Assembly (NCBI RefSeq): GCF_034314045.1 | Contig: NZ_JAVIWL010000001.1 | Coordinates: forward strand, 5,270,001 to 5,334,000 | From: Glaciimonas sp. CA11.2 | GTDB taxonomy: Bacteria; Pseudomonadota; Gammaproteobacteria; Burkholderiales; Burkholderiaceae_D | Direction: 5' to 3' | DNA length: 64,000 bases | In this document: in pieces, positions 41,245 to 50,034 of the stretch | Position numbering within the stretch: the first letter of the stretch is position 1 | Layout: the number at the start of each line of letters is the position of its first letter | Translations under genes and position numbers: made by a program | Notes under the pieces: generated by a model | What the model was told of the DNA's origin: nothing | What the model saw: only the letters and a program-made list of their open reading frames with translations | The model's database searches: none

Positions 41245-41859
41245 TTATTCCGGGAGAGCGATGCGGATACCGAGGGCGATAAACGCCGAGCCGGCCAATC
41301 GATTCAGGTAAGTGGCGGCCGATGCTTTGCGTTGAAAAAAAGCGCCGACCATTCCAGAGAAACAAGCAATCACGCTAAAAATAGCGAGTGCCTGCAATAT
41401 AAACACAACCGCAAGCAACAGCATCTGCGCCGGAATATGGCCGGCACGTGCATTCACAAACTGCGGTAAAAAGGCGATAAAAAATAAGGTAACTTTAGGA
41501 TTTAACATATTCGCGATCACGCTCTGCCAATAAATACGGGACAGCTTGATTGCGCTGGATACACCCTCGGTCTGGATCGCGGCGGTCGACAGTAGCGTGC
41601 AAATTCCCAAATAAATCAAATAGCCAGCACCTGCATATCGCAGCAATGCGTAAGCAGACGGCGACGCTTTAATCAATGCCGCAAATCCGAATACCGCCAA
41701 CATCGTATGAAAAATCAAACCAGAGCTAAATCCCAATGCTGCGACCAAACCAGCTTTTCTACCCTGCGCAATACCACGCGTTAGAACGTAGATATTGTCC
41801 GGACCGGGAGCCAGCGTCAACGTCATTGCTGCAAGTAAAAACAACCAGACTTCAGGCAT
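41245..41859 (-). CDS. LysE/RhtB family amino acid exporter inside the isc operon
   Basis: 204 residues with six membrane spans. The family signature [20 protein letters not shown] is at the N-terminus, followed by [20 protein letters not shown] and [20 protein letters not shown]. It exports an amino acid (Lys, Thr, homoserine lactone, or, in some members, cysteine), but the substrate cannot be read here. It sits 36 bases after hscB and 4 bases before hscA on the same strand, so it is probably part of the isc transcript. Confidence 0.9.
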   Translation of the reverse strand: MPEVWLFLLAAMTLTLAPGPDNIYVLTRGIAQGRKAGLVAALGFSSGLIFHTMLAVFGFAALIKASPSAYALLRYAGAGYLIYLGICTLLSTAAIQTEGVSSAIKLSRIYWQSVIANMLNPKVTLFFIAFLPQFVNARAGHIPAQMLLLAVVFILQALAIFSVIACFSGMVGAFFQRKASAATYLNRLAGSAFIALGIRIALPE

Positions 41860-41895
41860 ACTTGCTTTCTGTTTGCGTTATAGACATGGTGAATT

Positions 41896-42411
41896 TCAGG
41901 ACTCGAGAAGCGAGAACGTATTACCAATTTCTTCCCCAAACTTCTCCAGAAACATTAATTGCCTCACGTATTGCGCGGCCTTTTCAAAATCTTGTGCATC
42001 CAGCGTTGCGGCAATCTGAATCAAATCTTTGGTTCGAGCTAAACGTAATGCCTTATCGAGCCGATCCAAGGCTTCAATGTCCTTGGCGTCCCGCGCATCT
42101 TCCAAGGCCTCGCGCCACTCCATCTGCTGCATCAAAAAACTACCCGGCATTGCCGTGTTCGATTCAGCCTGCAAGTCAACGCCGTTTAGCTCGCACATAT
42201 AGGCGGCACGTTTAAACGGATTTTTGAGAGTCTGATAGGCTTCATTGGCACGCGTCGCCCACTGCATCGCGACGCGTTTTTCAGCGCCGGTGGCATTCGC
42301 AAACCGATCCGGATGGATCTGATTCTGAACCTCGTGATACGCCTGCTCTAGCGCCGTAAGATCAAGCGAAAATTGCTGCTGAAGATGGAACAGATCGAAG
42401 TGATTTTGCAT
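41896..42411 (-). CDS. hscB: Fe-S assembly co-chaperone HscB
   Basis: 171 residues, matching E. coli HscB. The J-domain HPD tripeptide is seen in QIHPDRFANATGAEKR, and the C-terminal three-helix part binds IscU. It stimulates HscA ATPase. The start MQNHFDLFHLQQQFSLDLTA is typical. Between a terminator-like hairpin and the exporter gene. Confidence 0.95.
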   Translation of the reverse strand: MQNHFDLFHLQQQFSLDLTALEQAYHEVQNQIHPDRFANATGAEKRVAMQWATRANEAYQTLKNPFKRAAYMCELNGVDLQAESNTAMPGSFLMQQMEWREALEDARDAKDIEALDRLDKALRLARTKDLIQIAATLDAQDFEKAAQYVRQLMFLEKFGEEIGNTFSLLES

Positions 42412-42419
42412 ATTTACTT

Positions 42420-42451
42420 AAAACAAAAGCCTGTTCTACTGCAACAGGCTT
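42420..42451 (-). terminator. hairpin between iscA and hscB
   Basis: On the minus strand a 9-bp stem (AAGCCTGTT with AACAGGCTT) has a 7-base loop and is followed by TTGTTTT, the form of an intrinsic terminator. It would act as a partial attenuator between the iscRSUA and hscBA-fdx parts. Confidence 0.65.
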
Positions 42452-42575
42452 AGTTAGTCCATGAGGGATACAACACGACAGACTTATTAATTAACCATCT
42501 GCACTCGCTATGGCTTCAAAATAAGCCTAACGAGCAGCAACACAATCTGCTTGGCCTGATACCCGACCGGTCACA

Positions 42576-42899
42576 TCAAATGGTAAAGCTTTCGCCGCAA
42601 CCGCACTCATCCTTAACATTCGGATTATAAAACTTGAAACCTTCATTCAATCCTTCACGGGCGAAATCAAGTTCAGTACCGTCAATGTAAGGCAAACTTT
42701 TAGGATCAACAAAAACCTGAATCCCGTGCGATTCAAAAACCGCATCTTCAGTCGTCTTCTCGTCAACGTATTCCAGCTTATAAGCCAGTCCCGAACACCC
42801 GGTCGTGCGCACACCAAAACGCAAGCCGATACCCTTGCCACGTCTTTCGATGTAGCGATTGATATGCTTTGCAGCTTTTTCAGTGAGAGTAATTGCCAT
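42576..42899 (-). CDS. iscA: A-type Fe-S carrier IscA
   Basis: 107 residues, the family length. The three cluster-binding Cys appear in [13 protein letters not shown] and [11 protein letters not shown]. It delivers Fe-S clusters or iron. The start codon at 42899 follows GAGATGACAGGTT. Confidence 0.95.
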   Translation of the reverse strand: MAITLTEKAAKHINRYIERRGKGIGLRFGVRTTGCSGLAYKLEYVDEKTTEDAVFESHGIQVFVDPKSLPYIDGTELDFAREGLNEGFKFYNPNVKDECGCGESFTI

Positions 42900-43004
42900 A
42901 ACCTGTCATCTCTTTCTGTTACTTTTTAGCTAGTTGTTGTCATTGTTCCGGCAACTACAACTACACGGAGAAGCTGCTCTCAGCCAGATCAACAACGACT
43001 AACT

Positions 43005-43106
43005 CGGACTTACGCAAAGCCGTCCCAGCAAGGCGTGCCGACGCAGACAGCACGTGAGTGCGGCAAGGAAAGCACAACGCCGCTGGGGCGACTTTGCGTA
43101 AGTCCG
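43005..43106. repeat. 102-bp imperfect palindromic repeat between iscU and iscA
   Basis: The left arm (43005-43029) and the reverse complement of the right arm (43082-43106) match at 23 of 25 positions; both begin CGGACTTACGCAAAG. The inside has further pairing (TGCCG with CGGCA). It starts four bases past the iscU stop and likely forms a long hairpin in the operon mRNA. It resembles a REP/MITE-like interspersed repeat; copy number elsewhere is unknown. Confidence 0.75.
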
Positions 43107-43110
43107 AAAA

Positions 43111-43515
43111 TTAGGCTGCTTGTTTGTGTTCTACGATTCCATGCTTCGCTTTGTAGTCTTCAACTGCCGCTTTAATCGCATCTTCTGCCAAAATTGAGCA
43201 GTGAATTTTGACTGGCGGCAGTGCCAACTCTTCGGCAATTTGCGTGTTTTTGATCGACATTGCCTGATCGAGCGTTTTGCCTTTGACCCATTCGGTGACC
43301 AGCGATGATGATGCAATCGCTGAACCGCAGCCGTAGGTTTTAAACTTTGCATCCAAAATCACGCCATCTGCGCCGACCTTGATTTGCAACTTCATTACGT
43401 CGCCGCATGCTGGCGCGCCGACCATACCGGTACCGACAGTGTCATCGCCCTTTTCGAAGGCACCAACATTGCGCGGGTTTTCGTAATGATCGAGAACTTT
43501 TTCTGAATAGGACAT
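43111..43515 (-). CDS. iscU: Fe-S cluster scaffold IscU
   Basis: 134 residues. It has the three cluster Cys in GAPACGDVMKL, KTYGCGSAIASSS and HCSILAEDAIKAA, and the HscA-binding motif LPPVK just before HCS. ATG at 43515 (MSYSEKVLDHYENPRNVG) follows AAGGAGTAGCAAA; the reading frame continues upstream but without support. Confidence 0.96.
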   Translation of the reverse strand: MSYSEKVLDHYENPRNVGAFEKGDDTVGTGMVGAPACGDVMKLQIKVGADGVILDAKFKTYGCGSAIASSSLVTEWVKGKTLDQAMSIKNTQIAEELALPPVKIHCSILAEDAIKAAVEDYKAKHGIVEHKQAA

Positions 43516-43596
43516 TTTGCTACTCCTTGTTATGGATCTTGCAGCATAGTAGTCAGTCAACTACGAGCCGAAAAAAATACTAGAATCAGCTAACTT

Positions 43597-44850
43597 TTAG
43601 TGAGCTGCCCACTGGATCGAACTAATATCGATCCCGTCTTTATACATATCCCACAGCGGCGACAAATCACGCAGCTTAGCGACTTTTCCTTTAATGAGAT
43701 CAATCGTGAAATCAATCTCTTCTTCAGTCGTAAAACGACCGATAGTGAAACGGATCGAGCTATGCGCCAATTCGTCGTTACGGCCAAGTGCACGCAAAAC
43801 ATACGATGGTTCCAGACTAGCTGAAGTACAAGCTGAACCCGACGACACTGCAATATCTTTGATCGCCATGACCAGCGATTCGCCTTCGACGTAATTGAAG
43901 CTGATGTTCAGGTTGTGCGGAACACGATGATCCATGTCGCCATTCACATACACTTCTTCCATCGTTTGCAAACCAGTCGCCAGACGATCACGCAGAGCGC
44001 GGATACGCACCAGCTCAGTCGCCATTTCTTCCTGTGCAATCTGGAACGCTTCACCCATACCCACAATTTGGTGTGTAGGCAATGTACCCGAACGCAAACC
44101 ACGCTCATGACCGCCACCGTGCATTTGCGCTTCCAGACGGACACGCGGCTTGCGGCGTACGTACAACGCGCCAATCCCTTTAGGACCGTAAGTTTTGTGT
44201 GCTGTGAAAGTCATCAGATCGACTTTCCAGTTTTCCAGATCAATTTCAAGCTTGCCGGTTGCCTGAGCCGCATCGCAATGGAAAATAATACCTTTCTTGC
44301 GACACAATTCGCCGATTTCCTGAATTGGCTGAATCACGCCAATTTCATTATTCACCAGCATGACCGATATCAAAATGGTATCTGGGCGAATCGCCGCTTC
44401 CAATTGCTCGATGGTGATCAAGCCATTATCTTGCGGTTGCAAATAAGTTGCTTCAAATCCCTGGCGCTCGAGTTCACGGACGGTATCCAGCACCGCTTTG
44501 TGCTCGGTCTTGACCGTGATGATGTGCTTGCCTTTAGTTTTGTAAAAATTCGCGGCACCTTTTAGCGCAAGGTTATTACCTTCGGTCGCACCGGATGTCC
44601 AGATGATTTCACGTGGGTCAGCCTTCACCAGCGCAGCAACTTGCGCACGCGCATCTTCAACTGCTTTCTCTGCAGTCCAGCCATACATATGGCTGCGTGA
44701 GGCTGGATTACCGAATTGCTCGCGCAGGTACGGAATCATTTTATCGGCAACACGCGGATCAATCGGCGTCGTTGCTGAGTAATCCATATATATAGGGAAG
44801 TGCGGTGCCTTCAATGTATCTATCAGGCTTTTTTCCAGGGGTGCGTTCAT
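43597..44850 (-). CDS. iscS: cysteine desulfurase IscS
   Basis: 417 residues, a class V PLP aminotransferase fold. PLP Lys lies in [10 protein letters not shown] and the persulfide Cys in [14 protein letters not shown]. It draws sulfur from cysteine for Fe-S clusters and thiolated tRNA. ATG at 44850 ([13 protein letters not shown]) follows GGAAAAAGT; the frame extends to a TTG at 44868 next to the iscR stop, which is less likely. The N-terminus is about 10 residues longer than in E. coli. Confidence 0.96.
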   Translation of the reverse strand: MNAPLEKSLIDTLKAPHFPIYMDYSATTPIDPRVADKMIPYLREQFGNPASRSHMYGWTAEKAVEDARAQVAALVKADPREIIWTSGATEGNNLALKGAANFYKTKGKHIITVKTEHKAVLDTVRELERQGFEATYLQPQDNGLITIEQLEAAIRPDTILISVMLVNNEIGVIQPIQEIGELCRKKGIIFHCDAAQATGKLEIDLENWKVDLMTFTAHKTYGPKGIGALYVRRKPRVRLEAQMHGGGHERGLRSGTLPTHQIVGMGEAFQIAQEEMATELVRIRALRDRLATGLQTMEEVYVNGDMDHRVPHNLNISFNYVEGESLVMAIKDIAVSSGSACTSASLEPSYVLRALGRNDELAHSSIRFTIGRFTTEEEIDFTIDLIKGKVAKLRDLSPLWDMYKDGIDISSIQWAAH

Positions 44851-44868
44851 ACTTTTTCCAAGCTCCAA

Positions 44869-45363
44869 TCAAGCAACCAGGTGGGAACGATGCATTACCA
44901 CCACATTTTGTTCAGGGTTTTTCGGTTTTTGGTGCGCTTTTTGGTGCGCTTCTTGCTGATCCACCAAGTCTTTCAACGAAACCGAATCCAGATATTCAAC
45001 CATTTTTGCATTCAACGTCGACCACAGATCATGTGTCATACATCGACCACCGCCTTGATCAGAGCTGTGACAATTTTCTTTCCCGCCGCATTGTGTTGCA
45101 TCCAGCGGTTCATCGACGGCAATAATAATGTCGGCGACTGTAACGTCTTTTGCTGGTCGGGCCAGATTATAGCCACCACCAGGTCCACGTACCGACTCCA
45201 CTATTTTGTGGCGTCGTAACTTTCCGAACAGCTGCTCCAGATAGGATAACGAAATTTCTTGCCTCTCGCTGATCGCTGACAATGTGACAGGGCCGTTACC
45301 TTGGCGCGATGCCAGGTCGATCATTGCTGTTACTGCAAATCGGCCTTTCGTAGTCAACCGCAT
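44869..45363 (-). CDS. iscR: Fe-S cluster regulator IscR
   Basis: 164 residues, Rrf2 family. The winged helix (MRLTTKGRFAVTAMIDLASR) is followed by the 2Fe-2S ligands Cys in CGGKENC and GGRC, with His in MTHDLW. Holo-IscR represses the isc operon at type 1 sites. The C-terminus has a short EAHQKAHQK repeat. ATG at 45363 follows GGAGATTCC. Two type 1 sites overlap its promoter. Confidence 0.95.
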   Translation of the reverse strand: MRLTTKGRFAVTAMIDLASRQGNGPVTLSAISERQEISLSYLEQLFGKLRRHKIVESVRGPGGGYNLARPAKDVTVADIIIAVDEPLDATQCGGKENCHSSDQGGGRCMTHDLWSTLNAKMVEYLDSVSLKDLVDQQEAHQKAHQKPKNPEQNVVVMHRSHLVA

Positions 45364-45405
45364 GGAATCTCCGTTCGTAGAACACTCTTTCATTCTTTAT
45401 TCGGA

Positions 45406-45430
45406 ATACCTGAATAATTTTGTCTAGTAT
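45406..45430 (-). promoter_or_regulatory. IscR type 1 binding site (promoter-proximal)
   Basis: A 25-base site matches the E. coli type 1 consensus at 22 of 25 positions by eye, with ATAC at the outer edge, TTATT in the middle and GGTAT at the end (minus strand). It overlaps the -10 element of the iscR promoter, so holo-IscR should block transcription. Confidence 0.75.
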
Positions 45431-45454
45431 AACAAACTTGAGTGAATCCGTCAG
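45426..45454 (-). promoter_or_regulatory. iscR operon promoter
   Basis: CTGACG (45449-45454) as -35 and TATACT (45426-45431) as -10 on the minus strand with a 17-base spacer. Both boxes sit inside IscR sites. It is the only obvious sigma-70 promoter of the operon. Confidence 0.72.
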
Positions 45455-45458
45455 GTAT
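45434..45458 (-). promoter_or_regulatory. IscR type 1 binding site (distal)
   Basis: A second 25-base match, also 22 of 25 by eye, beginning ATACCTGAC on the minus strand. It covers the -35 box and lies three bases from the proximal site, which gives a tandem arrangement similar to E. coli. The remainder of 45459-45717 has no other recognised feature. Confidence 0.75.
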
Positions 45459-45717
45459 TACCCTATTTTCAAAAATTCATATAAACTTCAATCACTTGCA
45501 CGATATTTCTATAGCAAAATCTATTCTAATTTGCGCACTATTTGACGATATTTCTTTCAGTCACTCGGATTATTCTGCCTTGCAATGATCACATTCACAG
45601 GATACCGCCGGGCAAGACAAAAAAGATCAGCATTTCTTTTAAACGAGGCCGCAAGCAAGCCATCGATAGCACTATAATATCGCCCCTTCCGGTATAAATA
45701 TTTAGAAGCACAGACGC

Positions 45718-46599
45718 ATGGCCACCCGCAAATCCAAAACACCGCAGTCACCGACCCATAGAGCTGAGAAGAAACGCGCCGATATTTTAAAATCGGCCGG
45801 AAAATGCTTCCGCAAAACTGGCTTCCATCAAACCTCCATGCAAGAAATTTGCAACGAGGTCGGCCTTGGACCGGGTGCCGTCTATCGCTACTTCACCGGC
45901 AAAGACGCAATTATCGCCGCCATGGCCGAGGACGAACGACGTCAGGCACGCACGATGCTGAGCGAATTTCATGACACCGATAATTTGCCGCAAGCGCTAT
46001 CTGCCATTACCCAAGCCTTTGCCTTACGCTACGCGGCAACCAGCGACGCGGGGTTGATGACAGAAATCTACGCCGAAGGACTGCGCAACAAAAAAGTCGG
46101 CGCCATCATTAAAAAAGCAGAATCAGAATGGGTCGACGGCCTCGCTGACATGTTGCGCACGGCACAAAAACGCAAACAAATTGATCGCAAACTTGATGCA
46201 GGGCAAGTCGCACTACTGTTGACTGCCATGTGGGACGGCCTTGTTATACGGCAAGCCTACACACCAAACCCGCCAGAAGCGTTATTAGCCCTGTTTGACA
46301 ATATGCTCACAAGCTGGCTGACCCGCGACCCAAGCCAGGACAAATCACCTAAAACAACAACAGACCAAAAAACCAAACTACCGGTTGCGCGTCCCGTGAC
46401 GGAAAAAGCAGCCCAAAAAGCCGAAGACGATCTCCGCCAATCCAATCTGTTCAAACCAGAAAAAAAGAAAGCCGGAAAAAAATCTAGCGAACCAGAAGGG
46501 TTGCCAGCTTTGCCATCAATGTTCCCAGAGCCAGACGACACATCAGAAACCGACGAAAATACGGTTGAATTAGACCTTCGCCAAATGAGTCTAATTTGA
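45718..46599 (+). CDS. TetR family regulator with long charged tail
   Basis: 293 residues. The N-terminal helix-turn-helix (ADILKSAGKCFRKTGFHQTS, MQEICNEVGLGPGAVYRYFT) is standard TetR. The ligand-binding part follows to about residue 205. The last 90 residues are a Lys/Pro/Glu-rich disordered tail (KPEKKKAGKKSSEPEGLPAL), unusual for the family. Its ligand and targets are unknown. A 16-bp palindrome overlaps its stop codon. Confidence 0.88.
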   Translation: MATRKSKTPQSPTHRAEKKRADILKSAGKCFRKTGFHQTSMQEICNEVGLGPGAVYRYFTGKDAIIAAMAEDERRQARTMLSEFHDTDNLPQALSAITQAFALRYAATSDAGLMTEIYAEGLRNKKVGAIIKKAESEWVDGLADMLRTAQKRKQIDRKLDAGQVALLLTAMWDGLVIRQAYTPNPPEALLALFDNMLTSWLTRDPSQDKSPKTTTDQKTKLPVARPVTEKAAQKAEDDLRQSNLFKPEKKKAGKKSSEPEGLPALPSMFPEPDDTSETDENTVELDLRQMSLI

Positions 46600-46611
46600 A
46601 TGATCATTCAA
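46596..46611. promoter_or_regulatory. perfect 16-bp palindrome at the end of the TetR gene
   Basis: TTGAATGATCATTCAA is an exact palindrome covering the TetR stop codon. Its form (TGAATG-ATCA-TTCA) looks like a TetR-type operator, but a role as a shared 3' terminator hairpin cannot be excluded. Confidence 0.5.
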
Positions 46612-46640
46612 TATTAAGGCTACCTAAAACAAGAACGTAA

Positions 46641-47447
46641 TCAAGCCTTCCGCAACAAGTGCATCGGCCCAAACAGGCCCTGCATACGCGCATTTCCGAT
46701 AAAGCTCAGATTATAAGGATGCTCTGCCATCATCTTCGGGAATTGCGCAGCCACAGCCAGCGCATTGACTTGCTCGGCAATCTTTCCCCACAACACCAGC
46801 GTCGGTAATTCAGGCGCCGCATTCACACTATGATCTGCCAGTCCGCGCAAAACAACTTGCAAAAACGGCAACCACGGCTTAGCCTCCTTGACCGGCGGCA
46901 CAGAAGATCGAAACACCAAGGTCGCGTTGAGCAACAGAAATCCCTTTGCAGTCAGATTTTTTTGCAGCTCAGCCAGAGTCTGAATTGTCGCAGAAGCACT
47001 ATTTTGCGCTTGCAATGCAACCCCCACCATCGCATCACCCGCGGTCCTCTCAATATTTAACTGACCGTCCGCGACCAGCAACATTTTCATAAAGTTACGC
47101 AGCGACGTTGCACGATTGACGGGCTTTGACAGGCCCTTTTCAGACCACAACGCACCAACCGCACCATCCATAAAACAGACCCCCGTTGCACTCGCATCCC
47201 GCGGATAAGGCCCTTCGCCGACCAACACATACTCAACCTCATCCAAAGGCAGCGCAAAAGCAGCAAACAAACGCCCTTGCGTCGGCAAAAAGTCAGACCT
47301 TACCAAATCAGGCAGATAGTCAGGATATAGCGCCGCCATCGCCGACAAACCCTCCAACAAAATTGGACGCCAGGAGGGATCAGCAACCTCTAACGCTACA
47401 TGGATATCCGAAGGAATAACAGCATCAGATGGATCAAGCTTCATCAT
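46641..47447 (-). CDS. uracil-DNA glycosylase superfamily protein lacking the catalytic Asp
   Basis: 268 residues aligned to family 1 UDG along its length: KGFLLLNATLVFRSS matches GVLLLNTVLTVR, TLVLWGKIAEQV matches FLLWG, and AEHPYNLSFIGN matches the HPSPLS loop. However the GQDPYH loop reads GEGPYP (residues 77-82), so the catalytic Asp is Gly79 and the Gln is Glu. The His of the second loop is kept. Standard uracil excision would be lost or much changed. Role unknown; convergent with the TetR gene. Confidence 0.8.
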   Translation of the reverse strand: MMKLDPSDAVIPSDIHVALEVADPSWRPILLEGLSAMAALYPDYLPDLVRSDFLPTQGRLFAAFALPLDEVEYVLVGEGPYPRDASATGVCFMDGAVGALWSEKGLSKPVNRATSLRNFMKMLLVADGQLNIERTAGDAMVGVALQAQNSASATIQTLAELQKNLTAKGFLLLNATLVFRSSVPPVKEAKPWLPFLQVVLRGLADHSVNAAPELPTLVLWGKIAEQVNALAVAAQFPKMMAEHPYNLSFIGNARMQGLFGPMHLLRKA

Positions 47448-47480
47448 TTAAAATCAATTTCATCAAGTTGCCTAACGAGA

Positions 47481-47514
47481 CAATATTAAGGCCCAATAAG
47501 GTGCCTTAATATTG
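47481..47514. repeat. perfect 12-bp inverted repeat
   Basis: CAATATTAAGGC and GCCTTAATATTG separated by ten bases, between the UDG-like start and the uvrB stop. It may be the uvrB terminator or a leader structure of the UDG-like gene; it lacks a run of T on the minus strand. Confidence 0.5.
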
Positions 47515-47662
47515 CGCTTAATAACATGCCTAATAATGCATAAAAATTATTTTAAATAACAATTTTTCACTCTAATTTTTGAATGAATGCTCAAATTTAT
47601 ATTCAGTCTTTTTACAATCTGATTCAAGCTCAAATATCGACGCAATTTAAACATAAAGCATA

Positions 47663-49756
47663 TCAAGTTGGCACCACATTATCCACTCCCGGCGCACCAA
47701 ACAACTGCTGCTTCAACTGATGCATTTGATCCCGCACTTGCGCCGCCTTTTCAAACTCCAAATTTTTCGCATGATCACTCATCTGCTTCTCCAGTCGCTT
47801 GATTTCTTTACTCATTTGCTTTTCACTCATCGACTCATACTTCACGCGATCTTGTGCCGCATGCAACTCCTCCCGCGCGCCCGAAGGACTGTACACGCCA
47901 TCGATCAGGTCACGAATTTCCTTCCGAATACCAACCGGCGTAATCCCATTTTCAAAATTGAAAGCAACCTGCTTGGCACGACGTCGTTCGGTCTCATCTA
48001 TTGCACGGCGCATTGAATCCGTCATCCGATCCGCGTACAAAATCGCCGTACCATTCAGGTTACGGGCGGCGCGACCAATTGTTTGAATGAGGCTTCGCTC
48101 AGAGCGCAAGAATCCCTCCTTATCCGCATCCAGAATAGCCACCAACGATACCTCTGGAATATCCAGACCCTCGCGCAACAAGTTAATCCCAACCAGCACA
48201 TCAAACGTACCCAAACGCAAATCACGGATAATTTCAACGCGCTCGACCGTTTCAATATCACTGTGCAAATAACGCACCTTGATACCGTTATCACTCAAGA
48301 AGTCAGTCAACTGCTCCGCCATGCGCTTGGTCAGCGTCGTCACCAGAACCCGCTCACCCTTTTTAATGCGAGCGTTCGCTTCGGTCATCAGGTCATCCAC
48401 CTGACTCAACGCTGGGCGCACCTCGATCAACGGATCGACCAAACCGGTCGGACGCACCACCTGCTCCACCACCTGATCAGCATGCTGTTTTTCGTAATCG
48501 GCGGGTGTCGCCGAAACAAAAATCGTCTGCCGCATCTTGCCCTCAAACTCATCGAACCTCAGCGGCCGATTATCCAACGCGGATGGCAAACGAAATCCAT
48601 AATCGACCAGATTGGTCTTTCGTGCGCGATCGCCGTTATACATGCCATTAAGTTGCCCAATGAGCACGTGCGACTCATCCAGAAACATCAATGCATCTTT
48701 TGGCAAATAATCAACTAAAGTCGGCGGCGGATCACCCGCTTTCGCACCGCTTAGGTGGCGCGAATAATTTTCAATTCCTTTAGTGAACCCAATTTCCTGC
48801 ATCATCTCCAGATCGAATCGGGTGCGCTGCTCAATACGCTGCTCTTCGATGAGCTTGTTTTCACGCCGGAAAAAATCCAGCCGCTCACGCAACTCATCCT
48901 TGATAGTCTCAATGGCGCGCAACACCGTACCGCGTGGCGTCACATAATGCGAACCTGGATAAACCGTAAAGCGTGGAATCTTTTGCTTGACACGCCCGGT
49001 CAACGGATCAAATAGTTGAAGACTGTCGATTTCGTCATCGAACATCTCAATGCGCAACGCCAACTCCGCATGCTCAGCCGGAAACACATCTACCGTGTCG
49101 CCACGCACGCGGAACGTACCGCGCCCAAAATCGATTTCATTGCGGGTGTATTGCATCTGAATCAACCGCGCAATCAGATCCCGCTGGCTCACCTTATCCC
49201 TCACGCGCAGGGTCAAAATCATCTGATGGTATTCGCTCGGGTTACCAATACCGTAAATAGCCGATACAGTTGCAACGATTACAACATCGCGCCGCTCCAT
49301 CAACGATTTTGTGCACGACAACCGCATTTGCTCGATATGCTCATTGATGGATGAATCTTTCTCAATAAACAAGTCTCGCTGCGGTACGTAGGCTTCCGGC
49401 TGGTAATAATCGTAGTAACTAACGAAGTATTCCACCGCGTTCTGCGGAAAGAATTCTCGGAACTCGCTATATAGTTGCGCCGCAAGCGTCTTATTAGGCG
49501 CAAATATGATCGCCGGACGCCCCATCCGTGCAATCACATTAGCCATCGTATAAGTCTTACCCGAGCCCGTTACACCCAGCAAAGTCTGGTAAAACAGTCC
49601 GTCTTCAATGCCCTCAGACAACTTATCGATCGCCGCTGGTTGATCACCAGCCGGCAAAAATGGCTGGAACAATTTATAAGGCGAATTGGGAAACGTGACG
49701 ATCTTCGAATCATCAATCTTGTTAGAAACCTGTGCAACTTGTGATTTGTCAGCCAT
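47663..49756 (-). CDS. uvrB: excinuclease ABC subunit B
   Basis: 697 residues. Walker A motif GVTGSGKT and helicase motifs ([26 protein letters not shown]) are clear, and the UVR domain near the C-terminus ([20 protein letters not shown]) contacts UvrC. It verifies DNA damage with UvrA. ATG at 49756 (MADKSQVAQ) is preferred to the upstream in-frame start. I found no LexA box upstream. Confidence 0.96.
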   Translation of the reverse strand: MADKSQVAQVSNKIDDSKIVTFPNSPYKLFQPFLPAGDQPAAIDKLSEGIEDGLFYQTLLGVTGSGKTYTMANVIARMGRPAIIFAPNKTLAAQLYSEFREFFPQNAVEYFVSYYDYYQPEAYVPQRDLFIEKDSSINEHIEQMRLSCTKSLMERRDVVIVATVSAIYGIGNPSEYHQMILTLRVRDKVSQRDLIARLIQMQYTRNEIDFGRGTFRVRGDTVDVFPAEHAELALRIEMFDDEIDSLQLFDPLTGRVKQKIPRFTVYPGSHYVTPRGTVLRAIETIKDELRERLDFFRRENKLIEEQRIEQRTRFDLEMMQEIGFTKGIENYSRHLSGAKAGDPPPTLVDYLPKDALMFLDESHVLIGQLNGMYNGDRARKTNLVDYGFRLPSALDNRPLRFDEFEGKMRQTIFVSATPADYEKQHADQVVEQVVRPTGLVDPLIEVRPALSQVDDLMTEANARIKKGERVLVTTLTKRMAEQLTDFLSDNGIKVRYLHSDIETVERVEIIRDLRLGTFDVLVGINLLREGLDIPEVSLVAILDADKEGFLRSERSLIQTIGRAARNLNGTAILYADRMTDSMRRAIDETERRRAKQVAFNFENGITPVGIRKEIRDLIDGVYSPSGAREELHAAQDRVKYESMSEKQMSKEIKRLEKQMSDHAKNLEFEKAAQVRDQMHQLKQQLFGAPGVDNVVPT

Positions 49757-49838
49757 GAGCGTCGACCTTTGGTAGAATATGATGTTATTTCGCGCCGCCT
49801 CGATTGTGATCCGGCACAGCATTCAACCTGGAGTCTGT

Positions 49839-49980
49839 CGGACTGTGGGAGTCGAAGCGAGAAATGGGCTGGGCGAGGATAGATTTTGCCGGATTCACAG
49901 CGCCAATAGCATGCTATTGGTCAAGAAACTGGTGAAATACGGACCGCCCAGGTCATTTTGTAGTCGATTTCCATAGTCCG
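49839..49980. repeat. 142-bp imperfect palindromic element with an 18-bp perfect core
   Basis: The ends are related in inverted orientation: the first 17 bases (49839-49855) match the reverse complement of 49964-49980 at 14 positions, all differences being transitions, and a second segment (49862-49875 against 49945-49959) matches at 12 of 14. At the centre CCAATAGCATGCTATTGG (49903-49920) is exactly palindromic. It lies upstream of the aminotransferase gene and divergent uvrB, and looks like a decayed MITE. Confidence 0.65.
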
Positions 49981-50034
49981 GCAAACTCCTAGCTGCAAAC
50001 CTCCTGTTGGCAGCCAACTTTTTATGTTATCACG

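Noticed and set aside
49757..49838. A LexA box upstream of uvrB
   Set aside because: I looked for CTG-N10-CAG near the start and found no convincing match; SOS control cannot be claimed from this sequence.
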